Shown piece by piece: positions 8,013 through 14,402 of a DNA stretch of 15,842 nucleotides (within the stretch, counting starts at the first letter, position 1; each line of letters starts with the position of its first letter). This DNA comes from PNAI01 sp964575715 (lineage in GTDB: Bacteria; Pseudomonadota; Alphaproteobacteria; Rhizobiales; Xanthobacteraceae). The notes below the pieces were generated by a model. It made no database searches. It saw only the letters and a program-made list of their open reading frames with translations, and was not told the DNA's origin. Made by a program: the position numbers and the translations under genes. The stretch is from NCBI GenBank assembly GCA_964575715.1, contig CAZNSG010000331.1, forward strand, positions 1-15,842, given 5' to 3'.

Positions 8013-9052
8013 TTCTGACCCGCCATCTCAATGCTTGATTCGATCGTACTGCGCGCGCCGATGTCGTCGAAATGCGCATCGAGGAAGCGTCGCGCGGCGC
8101 GGCGGCCGGCGCGGTGGAGCATCTCGAAGAAGTCGTAATCGGTCTTGAGCCGGCTTGTGCCCGAGAGCCGCCGGCCGGTCAGTGCGATGCGATGCAGATT
8201 GACATGGCGATACCCAGCGGCGGGCTTTAACTGGCCCTGTTCGATCAGCCGACCGATCAATGCAATCGTGTTGAGTTCGGCCGCGAGCGAGGAATTGAAG
8301 GTGATTTCGTTAATACGGTGGGAGATGTCGCGCGCGGATGTCGGCGTTGCCGGCCGCTCGACTGGATTGATCTGGACCACCAGCACGTCCGTGGCTGCGT
8401 CCGTTTGCATGAGCGGCTGAATCGCGGGGTTGCCGCTATATCCGCCGTCCCAATAGGGCACGCCGTCAATCTCGACTGCGCGAAACACGAGGGGTAGCGC
8501 GGCGGAAGCCATCACTACGTCGGCGGTGATCTCCTCGCGGGAAAAAACGCGCGCCGCGCCGGTATGCACGTTGGTCGCGGAGACAAAGAGCTGCAGATCA
8601 GTGAATGCGCGCACGGCGTCGAAATCGATGCTGCGCGTGATCAGATCTTTGAGCGGATTGATGTCGAGCGGATTTAGATCGTAGGGCGAAAAATGGCGCG
8701 AGAGGCCATTGACGAAATTTTGCATCGGCAGGAACGAAAGCAACTGATCGAGCACGGCGCGCTGCGCTGCCGGCAGGTTGCCACCGAGACTGGCTTCGCG
8801 CCAAAATTCCGCGAGCCGTTTGCGCGCCTCCTCGCGGCCGCCGCGCGCGAGCCCGTCGGCCAGCATCACAGCGTTGACGGCGCCGGCCGATGTACCGGAT
8901 ATGCCGTCGATGACGAGCCGGCCATCCTCCAGGAGATAATCGAGTACACCCCAGGTAAACGCGCCGTGCGCGCCGCCGCCTTGGAGCGCGAGACTGATCG
9001 TTTTCGGCCGGGCGTGAGATACCCCGCGCCCCGGCCAAAAATTTTGCAGCAT
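7976..9052 (-). CDS. Patatin-like phospholipase
   Basis: This is a serine lipid acyl hydrolase of the patatin family. In the 358-residue form the oxyanion loop GGGAHG is at 25-30, the nucleophile elbow GTSAG places the catalytic serine at S55, and the dyad aspartate is D202 in WDGGYSGNP. An N-terminal leader of about 16 residues precedes the first strand and is not a convincing signal peptide, so a cytoplasmic or peripheral-membrane location is likely. GGAGGG six bases upstream selects the ATG at 9052 over an in-frame ATG at 9106 that has no ribosome site. The C-terminal end (PEMQEPDFR) is encoded by an intergenic-repeat-like sequence. The substrate is unknown; relatives act on phospholipids or polyhydroxyalkanoate-associated lipids. 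Confidence 0.92.
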   Translation of the reverse strand: MLQNFWPGRGVSHARPKTISLALQGGGAHGAFTWGVLDYLLEDGRLVIDGISGTSAGAVNAVMLADGLARGGREEARKRLAEFWREASLGGNLPAAQRAVLDQLLSFLPMQNFVNGLSRHFSPYDLNPLDINPLKDLITRSIDFDAVRAFTDLQLFVSATNVHTGAARVFSREEITADVVMASAALPLVFRAVEIDGVPYWDGGYSGNPAIQPLMQTDAATDVLVVQINPVERPATPTSARDISHRINEITFNSSLAAELNTIALIGRLIEQGQLKPAAGYRHVNLHRIALTGRRLSGTSRLKTDYDFFEMLHRAGRRAARRFLDAHFDDIGARSTIESSIEMAGQKCDPEMQEPDFR

Positions 9053-9058
9053 GCATGG

Positions 9059-9064
9059 CCCTCC
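9059..9064 (-). promoter_or_regulatory. Ribosome binding site that sets the patatin start
   Basis: On the minus strand GGAGGG lies six bases before the ATG at 9052. The longer in-frame ATG at 9106 is preceded only by AT-rich sequence, and this motif would then fall inside the coding region. Confidence 0.75.
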
Positions 9065-9107
9065 ACGGGCCGGTTGCGGCCTCGAAAGCCCTAACGTAAG
9101 AGACATT

Positions 9108-9122
9108 TATTGCATTGCAATA
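9108..9122. promoter_or_regulatory. 15-bp perfect palindrome, candidate Fur/Zur-family operator
   Basis: TATTGCATTGCAATA is a perfect 7-1-7 inverted repeat in the 166-bp gap between the divergent patatin and zur genes. Fur-family regulators bind AT-rich inverted repeats of this size and often control their own gene. The half-site is TGCAATA. Which regulator binds, and which of the two genes is affected, cannot be told from sequence alone. Confidence 0.5.
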
Positions 9123-9218
9123 TCAAAATTGCGGCACTGCACAATAGATGGGCAAGCAACGGAAAAACCTGTAAGATTCTGGCGCAAATGGGCACGAAAG
9201 GCTAAATAAGCAGCAGTC

Positions 9219-9701
9219 ATGGCTCAGCCGGTCTTTCTTGCGCGCGATCACGACCACGACCGCTGTACGGCGGATGCGCTGGCGCATGCCGAGGCATTGT
9301 GCGCCAAGCGCGCGCAGCGGCTGACTCCCATCCGCCGCCAGGTGCTGGAGGTGCTGCTCGGCAGTCACAAGCCGCTCGGCGCCTACGAGATCATCGAGCG
9401 CGCGGGCGGCAAGCACGCGCGGCCGGCGCCGATCACGGTCTATCGTGCGCTCAATTTTCTGCGCGCGCAGGGCCTGGTGCACCGGATCGAAAGCCACAAC
9501 GCGTTTGTGGCGTGCGTCAACAACCATGCCAGCGGCGATCTGGTGGTGTTTCTGATTTGCGAGCGCTGCGGCGAAGTCGGAGAAGCGCCGGCAGCAACGG
9601 TGGCGGAAAATTTGAAAGCCGCCGCGCGCGCCGCCGGCTTCACCCCCAAAACACCGGTGATCGAGATCAGCGGCATCTGCGCGCATTGCCGGGCGGCATA
9701 G
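9219..9701 (+). CDS. zur: Fur-family zinc uptake regulator Zur
   Basis: This is a DNA-binding repressor that senses zinc. The 160-residue protein has the winged-helix domain (about 20-95) with the Zur-like pattern AEALCAKRAQRLTPIRRQVLEVL, recognition-helix region ITVYRALNFLRAQGLVHRIES, and a dimerisation/metal domain with the structural zinc cysteines C114/C117 (CERC) and C154/C157 (CAHC). H88, C99 and H103 are candidate sensory-site ligands, and an HDHD stretch lies at residues 11-14. Similarity to E. coli Zur in these blocks (RLTPxR, TVYRALxFLxxQGxVHxxES) favours Zur over Fur, Irr or PerR. The ribosome site is weak. ispG starts four bases after the stop codon, so the two are very likely co-transcribed. 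Confidence 0.87.
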   Translation: MAQPVFLARDHDHDRCTADALAHAEALCAKRAQRLTPIRRQVLEVLLGSHKPLGAYEIIERAGGKHARPAPITVYRALNFLRAQGLVHRIESHNAFVACVNNHASGDLVVFLICERCGEVGEAPAATVAENLKAAARAAGFTPKTPVIEISGICAHCRAA

Positions 9702-9705
9702 GCCG

Positions 9706-10956
9706 ATGACCGGCGCTATCACCCAAGCAAGACGCAAAGCCGTGCCGGTCGAGGTCGGCGGCGTCGTGGTCGGCGGAGCAGCGCCGATCGTGGTGCAGTC
9801 GATGACCAATACCGACACCGCCGATGTGGAAGCGACCGCGCAGCAGGTGGCGGCGCTGGCGCGCGCGGGCTCGGAGCTCGTGCGCATCACGGTGGACCGC
9901 AATGAGGCGGCGGCGGCGGTGCCGCGCATAAAAGAGCGGCTTGCGCAATTGGGCGTCGCGGTGCCGCTGATCGGCGATTTTCATTACATCGGGCACAAGT
10001 TGCTGGCCGACCATCCGGCCTGTGCGGAGGCGCTCGACAAGTACCGGATCAATCCCGGCAATGTCGGGTTCAAGGACAAGAAGGACCGGCAATTCTCCGC
10101 CATCATCGAGATTGCGCTCAAGAACGACAAGCCGGTGCGCATCGGCGCCAATTGGGGTTCGCTCGATCAGGAACTGCTCACGCGGCTGATGGACGAGAAT
10201 GCGCGGGCAATATCGCCGCGCGATGCGCGCGCGGTGACGCACGAGGCGATGGTGCAATCGGTATTGCTTTCGGCCGCGCGGGCGGAGGAAATCGGCCTGC
10301 CGCGCGCAAAAATTATTCTCTCGGCAAAGGTCTCGAGCGTGCAGGATTTGATCGCGGTCTATTCCGAGCTGGCGCGGCGCTGCGATTACGCGCTGCATCT
10401 CGGGCTGACCGAGGCGGGGATGGGCTCGAAGGGCATTGTCGCGTCGAGCGCCGCCATGGGCGTGCTGCTGGCTCAGGGCATCGGCGACACCATCCGCGTC
10501 TCGCTCACGCCCGAGCCCGGCGGCGACCGCACGCTGGAAGTGCAGGTGGCGCAGGAATTGTTGCAGACCATGGGAATGCGCAACTTCGTGCCGCTGGTGG
10601 CCGCCTGCCCGGGCTGCGGCCGCACCACCTCGACCACGTTCCAGGAGCTGGCGAGCGACATTCAGAATTTCATCCGCGACTCGATGCCTAAGTGGAAGAC
10701 GCGCTATCCCGGCGTGGAGGCGCTCAATGTCGCGGTGATGGGCTGCATCGTCAACGGGCCGGGCGAGAGCAAGCATGCCGATATCGGCATTTCCTTGCCG
10801 GGCACCGGCGAGCAGCCGGTGGCGCCGGTGTTCGTCGACGGCAAGAAGGCCGCGACCTTGCGCGGGCCAACGCTGGCGGACGATTTCAAGAAGATGGTGG
10901 TGGAATACATCGAGCGGCGTTATGGGCGGGGCGTGGGGCGAAGCGCGGCGGAGTAA
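9706..10956 (+). CDS. ispG: 4-hydroxy-3-methylbut-2-enyl diphosphate synthase (flavodoxin)
   Basis: IspG (GcpE) carries out the sixth step of the MEP isoprenoid pathway, a reductive ring opening of MEcPP using a [4Fe-4S] cluster. The 416-residue protein shows the N-terminal TIM-barrel segments PIVVQSMTNTDTADVEAT, LVRITVDRNEAA, DFHYIGHKLL, KYRINPGNVG and RIGANWGSLD, and the C-terminal cluster domain with C301 and C304 (CPGCGRTTS), C347 (MGCIVNGPGE) and glutamate E354, the full ligand set known from E. coli (C270, C273, C305, E312). The closing ADIGISLPG block is also present. The long spacing between the domains and the overall length are in the usual proteobacterial range. Its placement directly behind zur makes expression through the zur promoter likely. 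Confidence 0.97.
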   Translation: MTGAITQARRKAVPVEVGGVVVGGAAPIVVQSMTNTDTADVEATAQQVAALARAGSELVRITVDRNEAAAAVPRIKERLAQLGVAVPLIGDFHYIGHKLLADHPACAEALDKYRINPGNVGFKDKKDRQFSAIIEIALKNDKPVRIGANWGSLDQELLTRLMDENARAISPRDARAVTHEAMVQSVLLSAARAEEIGLPRAKIILSAKVSSVQDLIAVYSELARRCDYALHLGLTEAGMGSKGIVASSAAMGVLLAQGIGDTIRVSLTPEPGGDRTLEVQVAQELLQTMGMRNFVPLVAACPGCGRTTSTTFQELASDIQNFIRDSMPKWKTRYPGVEALNVAVMGCIVNGPGESKHADIGISLPGTGEQPVAPVFVDGKKAATLRGPTLADDFKKMVVEYIERRYGRGVGRSAAE

Positions 10957-10982
10957 GTTGCCAGCGAAGCAACACACTCGAC

Positions 10983-11015
10983 GTCATGCGCGGGCTTGAT
11001 GTACCCGCGCATCCA
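10983..11015 (+). repeat. REP-like hairpin, plus-oriented copy
   Basis: ATGCGCGGG pairs with CCCGCGCAT around CTTGATGTA. The flanks (ACACAC at 10972-10977 and GTGTGT at 11020-11025) extend the stem imperfectly. It begins 26 bases after the ispG stop codon and could stabilise or end the zur-ispG transcript. It matches the second copy at 11073-11104 in opposite orientation (shared GTCAT, CGGGCTTGATG, ACCCG and ATCCA). Confidence 0.75.
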
Positions 11016-11072
11016 CGATGTGTGTCAGCACCTCAGAGCTTTACGTAAGTCTGCATATGCGGCATCGCCTCT

Positions 11073-11104
11073 TGGATTGCCGGGTCATCAAGCCCGGCAA
11101 TGAC
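11073..11104 (-). repeat. REP-like hairpin, minus-oriented copy
   Basis: ATTGCCGGG pairs with CCCGGCAAT around TCATCAAG. Read on the minus strand it follows the copy at 10983-11015 base for base in most positions. Spurious reading frames through it give the string VIAGLDDPAI, which I recall as a typical mis-annotated peptide from this repeat in Hyphomicrobiales. The rest of the 291-bp gap between ispG and ispA (11016-11072 and 11105-11247) holds nothing I can assign. Confidence 0.75.
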
Positions 11105-11247
11105 AGGTAGAGAAGTGATATCAAACTTGTGGTGATATTGATGGTGAGCGCCAAGAGCGCCACGTTGAACAGAAACGGTTCGCGAGAAGGAAGCCAGTTG
11201 GGATTGGGCGCGTTTGACCATCTAATATTCCGATCCTTAAAACATCC

Positions 11248-12252
11248 TCACACGCGCCGCGCGGCGACATAGCGGGCCGCCGCGCGCAGCATTGTCGCCT
11301 GCGCGCCGAAGGGATCAAGCGCGCGTTCGGCTTGCGCGACCAGCGCCGCCAGCCGAGCGCGCGCGCCGTTGCGGCCGAGAATGCGCACCAGCGTCGCCTT
11401 GCCGCGGGCGGTATCCTTGCCGGTCGACTTGCCTAATGTCGCGGCATCGCCCTCGATGTCGAGCAGATCGTCGGCGATCTGGAACGCCTGGCCAAGCGCA
11501 TGTCCGTAGCGGCCGAGCGCCGCGTGGGCCGATTTTGGCGCTTCCCCAAGGATCGCGCCAGTAAGACAGGCGAATTTGATCAATGCTCCGGTCTTCATGC
11601 TGTCCAGTGTTTCGACTTTCGCCGCGTTCAATGTGGTCTTGCCAAATCTGCCCTCAGCGGCGAGATCGAGCATCTGGCCGCCGGCCATGCCGCCAAGACC
11701 GGCGGCGCGCGCAAGGCCTGCGACCAGCGCGATCCGCACCGCCGGATCGGGATGCGTTTGCGATCGCGAGAGCAGATCGAAAGCCAGGGTGAGAAGGCTG
11801 TCGCCAGAGAGGATCGCGGTCGCCGCATCGAACGCCCGATGAACGGTTGGCCGTCCGCGCCGCATGGCATCGTCGTCCATTGCCGGCAAATCATCGTGCA
11901 CCAGCGAATAGCAGTGCACGCATTCGAGCGCGGCGCCCGCCATGAGCGCACGCTTGCGCGGTACGTCAAACAGCGCGCCGGCTTCGATTGCGAGCAATGG
12001 CCGCACCCGCTTGCCGCCGCCGAGCGCTGCATAGCGCATGGCCTCGATCAGGCGGTTGGGGCGGGCGATTTCGTCCCTGGCCGCGGTTGCGGACAACAGC
12101 CGATCGAGCAGACCCTCGATCTCGTCTGCCGCGGCATCGAGCCGTGCGGAAAACAAAGCATCGGATGCCGAGTCGGTTGCGGATCGTTTGCCGGCGTGCA
12201 TACGACGGCTACGTGTTTTGCCTTGTCGGCTGGGGGAAGCTCTAGCGGGCAC
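11248..12252 (-). CDS. ispA: Short-chain polyprenyl diphosphate synthase (farnesyl/geranylgeranyl)
   Basis: This enzyme condenses isopentenyl diphosphate with allylic diphosphates, supplying farnesyl-type precursors for quinones, undecaprenol and carotenoids. Numbered from the GTG at 12252 it has 334 residues, with GGKRVRP at about 79-85, the first aspartate-rich motif DDLPAMD at 120-126 followed by RRGRPTVHRAF, GQMLD near 192, and the second motif FQIADDLLD at 257-265. The two residues inserted in the first motif are typical of bacterial IspA-type FPP synthases, although GGPP synthases of the same class cannot be excluded. The protein has a basic 40-residue N-terminal tail beyond the usual start, and an internal ATG at 12201 would shorten it. 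It is divergent from mtgA. Confidence 0.88.
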   Translation of the reverse strand: MPARASPSRQGKTRSRRMHAGKRSATDSASDALFSARLDAAADEIEGLLDRLLSATAARDEIARPNRLIEAMRYAALGGGKRVRPLLAIEAGALFDVPRKRALMAGAALECVHCYSLVHDDLPAMDDDAMRRGRPTVHRAFDAATAILSGDSLLTLAFDLLSRSQTHPDPAVRIALVAGLARAAGLGGMAGGQMLDLAAEGRFGKTTLNAAKVETLDSMKTGALIKFACLTGAILGEAPKSAHAALGRYGHALGQAFQIADDLLDIEGDAATLGKSTGKDTARGKATLVRILGRNGARARLAALVAQAERALDPFGAQATMLRAAARYVAARRV

Positions 12253-12259
12253 GCGCACG

Positions 12260-12263
12260 TCCT
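12260..12263 (-). promoter_or_regulatory. Ribosome binding site favouring the GTG at 12252 for ispA
   Basis: AGGA on the minus strand is seven bases before the GTG at 12252 and only one base before the GTG at 12258, so the inner GTG is better placed. The ATG at 12201 has no clear site. Confidence 0.5.
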
Positions 12264-12321
12264 AAGTTATGCTGTCTGAGTTATGTCTGCTGCCGCTCCG
12301 ATTCAGCAGCATGGAATGTTG

Positions 12322-12353
12322 GCGGCCAATAATGGCGCTTGCCATATGGCCGC
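12322..12353. other. Imperfect hairpin in the ispA-mtgA divergent region
   Basis: GCGGCCA at 12322-12328 pairs with TGGCCGC at 12347-12353, and ATGGC at 12332-12336 pairs with GCCAT at 12341-12345 around GCTT, with a small internal loop. It lies 33 bases before the mtgA start, in what would be its leader or promoter. Function unknown. Confidence 0.45.
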
Positions 12354-12386
12354 AATGGGGTCGCCGTAAAGATATAGCGTGACGCG

Positions 12387-13094
12387 ATGAGCTTGATCCA
12401 GCATCTGCGCAAAGCCGCTATCCGCATGGCGCGGTGGATAGCGTTTCTCATCGTCGGCGTGCTGCTGATGCCATATCTCGTGACGCCGCTCTATCGATAT
12501 GTGCCGCCGGTCTCGATGCCGATGGTTTGGCGCTGGCTGAATGGGGAGCGCGTGACCCGCAGCTTTCTGCCGATCGGGGCCATGCCGCCCATCCTGCCCC
12601 GCACGGTCATCGTGGCGGAGGACGCGCGCTTCTGCAGCCACTCCGGTATCGATTGGCAGGAGCTGCGCGAGGCGTTCGAGGATGCCGACGACCTCGATGC
12701 GATGCGCGGCGGGTCGACCATCACACAGCAGACCGCCAAGAACCTGTTCCTGTGGCCGGGGCGCAGCCTCCTTCGCAAGGGGCTGGAAATTCCGCTGGCG
12801 CTCTGGATCGATCTGGTGCTGCCCAAGCGGCGGGTGCTGGAAATCTACCTCAATATCGCCGAATGGGGCCCCCATGGCGAATTCGGCGTCGAAGCGGGTG
12901 CGCGGCGGGCCTTCGGCAAGTCGGCGCGGGATGTTTCGGCCGCGGAGGCTGCGCTGCTCGCGGCCGTGCTGCCTAACCCCGTGCGGCGCAGCGCACACCA
13001 GCCGCGGCCGGGCGTGCGGCGGATCGCGGGCATCCATGAGACGCGCGCAGCGGCGGCAGCGTCCTCGCTCGATGCCTGCGCGCGGGCGCGCTGA
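12387..13094 (+). CDS. mtgA: Monofunctional peptidoglycan glycosyltransferase
   Basis: MtgA polymerises lipid II into glycan strands without a transpeptidase domain. The 235-residue protein has one N-terminal membrane anchor (about 17-36), then the GT51 motifs in order: VIVAEDARFCSH with catalytic E78, RGGSTITQQTAKNL at about 107-120, FLWPGRS, and KRRVLEIYLNIAEWG at about 147-161, followed by GVEAGARRAFGKSA. The C terminus is alanine- and arginine-rich and probably disordered. The size is that of a stand-alone MtgA, clearly shorter than class A penicillin-binding proteins. The ribosome site before the ATG is weak. It is divergent from ispA across 134 bp, and a twin-hairpin repeat module starts four bases after its stop codon. 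Confidence 0.95.
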   Translation: MSLIQHLRKAAIRMARWIAFLIVGVLLMPYLVTPLYRYVPPVSMPMVWRWLNGERVTRSFLPIGAMPPILPRTVIVAEDARFCSHSGIDWQELREAFEDADDLDAMRGGSTITQQTAKNLFLWPGRSLLRKGLEIPLALWIDLVLPKRRVLEIYLNIAEWGPHGEFGVEAGARRAFGKSARDVSAAEAALLAAVLPNPVRRSAHQPRPGVRRIAGIHETRAAAAASSLDACARAR

Positions 13095-13098
13095 CCCA

Positions 13099-13265
13099 CT
13101 GGTGTGGTGGATTTGAAGTTCCTGCCATTATCGCGGCTGGCTCGCAGCAGGAACTTCAAATCTAAAACAACACTAGAATCATATAGTTGCTAGTGTCGTT
13201 TTGATTCCAAAGTTCGCATCAGAGCATGCTGCACGGCCTTGCGAACTTTGGAATCGCGACACTAG
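13099..13265 (+). repeat. Twin-hairpin module 1 (A-linker-B orientation)
   Basis: Hairpin A (13099-13176) has a perfect 16-bp core, GATTTGAAGTTCCTGC at 13110-13125 with its complement at 13147-13162. The linker (13173-13193) reads CTAGAATC-ATATA-GTTGCTAG. Hairpin B (13190-13265) has a perfect 16-bp core GATTCCAAAGTTCGCA and a 9-bp outer stem CTAGTGTCG/CGACACTAG. The linker-facing arm of each hairpin carries three extra bases. The element is 167 bp, matching modules 2 and 3. It fills most of the 267-bp gap between mtgA and rpmF and could form strong mRNA structures between them. Positions 13266-13346 hold no further recognisable site. Confidence 0.88.
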
Positions 13266-13361
13266 CGTTGACCGGAGCGTTGCTCTATAAGCCCGGCTTT
13301 CGATCAACCCGACATTTCGCGCGCCCGGCAGGGTCGGGCGCCAAGCAAGGAGAACGCCGCC

Positions 13362-13547
13362 ATGGCCGTGCCGAAACGAAAAGTTTCCCCCTCCAAGCGC
13401 GGCATGCGGCGCTCAGCCGACGCGCTCAAGCGGCCAACGTATGTCGAAGACAAGGATTCCGGCGAACTGCGCCGCCCCCACCACATCGATCTCAAGACCG
13501 GCATGTACAAGGGCCGCCAAGTGCTCAAGCCGAAGGTCGAAATCTGA
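13362..13547 (+). CDS. rpmF: 50S ribosomal protein L32
   Basis: L32 is a small basic protein of the large ribosomal subunit. The 61-residue sequence begins MAVPKRKVSPSKRGMRRSAD, the standard L32 N terminus, and continues LKRPTYVEDKDSGELRRPHHIDLKTGMYKGRQVL in alphaproteobacterial form. It has no zinc-finger cysteines, as in other alphaproteobacterial L32. AAGGAG at 13347-13352, nine bases before the ATG, is the strongest ribosome site in this part of the window. A four-helix membrane protein gene follows 65 bp downstream on the same strand. Confidence 0.97.
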   Translation: MAVPKRKVSPSKRGMRRSADALKRPTYVEDKDSGELRRPHHIDLKTGMYKGRQVLKPKVEI

Positions 13548-13558
13548 CTGGCGGTTCC

Positions 13559-13579
13559 CTGCCGTCGGCCTGACGGCAG
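13559..13579 (+). terminator. Stem-loop between rpmF and the membrane protein gene
   Basis: CTGCCGTC pairs with GACGGCAG around GGCCT, an 8-bp GC-rich stem eleven bases after the rpmF stop codon. It has no U-tract, so partial termination or mRNA stabilisation with read-through into the next gene is as likely as full termination. Confidence 0.4.
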
Positions 13580-13612
13580 CCGAGCCAGGCGCGGGGATGC
13601 GAGGAGGCTTCG

Positions 13613-14029
13613 ATGTTCTTGGTCGGGGTTCCCCTGCTGTTGGTCCCGTTCGGGATCTACAATGCGGTCGCTTTTCTCATGCCGGAGGTGGACTGGACCA
13701 AGCCGCTGCCGCCAATTCATATCGTCTCCGGCGGCGACTGGGCGATGTCGCCGGGCGATATACTGGTCGTCTTTGCGATCCTGATTTTATTCTTCGAACT
13801 GGTCAAATCCACGCGCATCGGATTGCGCACGATTATCGATCACATGCTGTCGGCGGTGTTGTTCGCCGTGATCCTGATCGAGTTTCTGCTGTTCAAAGAG
13901 GCCGCGACCGCGACCTTTTTCATCCTGCTGATTATCAGCTTTGTCGATGTGCTGGCGGGTTTTACGATCACCATCCGCACGGCGCAGCGCAACATCGAGT
14001 TCGACAACGCCAACAAGATCGCATCTTAA
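13613..14029 (+). CDS. Conserved four-helix membrane protein, function unknown
   Basis: I do not recognise a named family. The 138-residue protein is strongly hydrophobic, with four predicted membrane segments: about 3-23, 47-64 (ILVVFAILILFFELV), 77-95 (MLSAVLFAVILIEFLLF) and 98-116 (ATFFILLIISFVDVLAGF). A polar loop with HIVSGGDWAMSPGD lies between helices 1 and 2, and a short basic/acidic tail, TIRTAQRNIEFDNANK, is at the end. GAGGAGG at 13601-13607, five bases before the ATG, is a very good ribosome site. It follows rpmF closely and is probably co-transcribed with it. A longer overlapping frame from 13441 has the amino-acid make-up of a shadow and was dismissed. Confidence 0.8.
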   Translation: MFLVGVPLLLVPFGIYNAVAFLMPEVDWTKPLPPIHIVSGGDWAMSPGDILVVFAILILFFELVKSTRIGLRTIIDHMLSAVLFAVILIEFLLFKEAATATFFILLIISFVDVLAGFTITIRTAQRNIEFDNANKIAS

Positions 14030-14054
14030 GAGGGCGTCGGTTGCTCGAAGCGCT

Positions 14055-14390
14055 TTAGAGCGCGCGTGATAGGGCGTGGCCGGCCAGGGCGGGGACAGTC
14101 GCGCGCGCCGCGGCATAGATGGCGGCGGCGACATTGGGCTCGGCGCGGCGGCGCTCGCGTGTCTGCGGCAACGCCTGTCCGGTGGCAATAAGGTGGGCAA
14201 GGAAGTTCGCCGGCTGCCGCGCCGCGGTTTGCACGCCCTCGCTTGATCGTGCCGGGGAGAGCGGGATGAGGGCGCGGCTGTTGCTCTTGGAATCGCCGGC
14301 CGTTACCGCAGCGCCGGTGGCCGTATCGCACACGCCGGGACGCATCCGGCTCGACGCCGCGATTTGATTATGGATCCCGTTTACCCGCAT
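14055..14390 (-). CDS. Small conserved hypothetical protein
   Basis: The 111-residue product has a variable N-terminal half and a C-terminal segment (about residues 58-90: RQPANFLAHLIATGQALPQ then TRERRRAEP) that I recall from uncharacterised proteins of Bradyrhizobium and relatives. It has no signal peptide or membrane helix and is predicted partly disordered at the start. The ATG at 14390 has AGAGG seven bases upstream; a frame extending to 14420 lacks a site. It converges on the membrane protein gene with 25 bp between the stop codons, where a small GCGCT-TTAG-AGCGC hairpin (14050-14063) overlaps the stop codon. Function unknown. The opposite-strand frame at 14119-14367 is less convincing. 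Confidence 0.65.
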   Translation of the reverse strand: MRVNGIHNQIAASSRMRPGVCDTATGAAVTAGDSKSNSRALIPLSPARSSEGVQTAARQPANFLAHLIATGQALPQTRERRRAEPNVAAAIYAAARATVPALAGHALSRAL

Positions 14391-14397
14391 CGCATGG

Positions 14398-14402
14398 CCT
14401 CT
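14398..14402 (-). promoter_or_regulatory. Ribosome binding site supporting the start at 14390
   Basis: On the minus strand AGAGG lies seven bases before the ATG at 14390, which selects this ATG over the upstream in-frame one at 14420. Confidence 0.5.

Noticed and set aside
9123..9929. 268-codon minus-strand open frame over zur and the ispG start
   Set aside because: It runs across two convincing plus-strand genes and has low-complexity Ala/Arg/Ser composition without family similarity.
9667..10977. 436-codon minus-strand open frame
   Set aside because: It is antisense to ispG, whose cluster ligands and motifs are complete; the His/Arg-rich composition marks it as a shadow.
11033..11221. 62-codon minus-strand frame containing VIAGLDDPAI
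   Set aside because: The peptide is a read-through of the REP-like hairpin at 11073-11104, a known kind of false gene call in this order.
11500..12279. 259-codon plus-strand open frame
   Set aside because: It is antisense to ispA with both aspartate-rich motifs intact; no domain is recognisable in the plus-strand product.
13268..13291. TTGACC and TATAAG as an rpmF promoter
   Set aside because: The spacing is only 12 bases, too short for a sigma-70-type promoter, and no better-spaced pair was seen.
13441..14058. 205-codon frame overlapping rpmF and the membrane protein gene
   Set aside because: It is out of frame with two well-supported genes that have excellent ribosome sites; composition is shadow-like.
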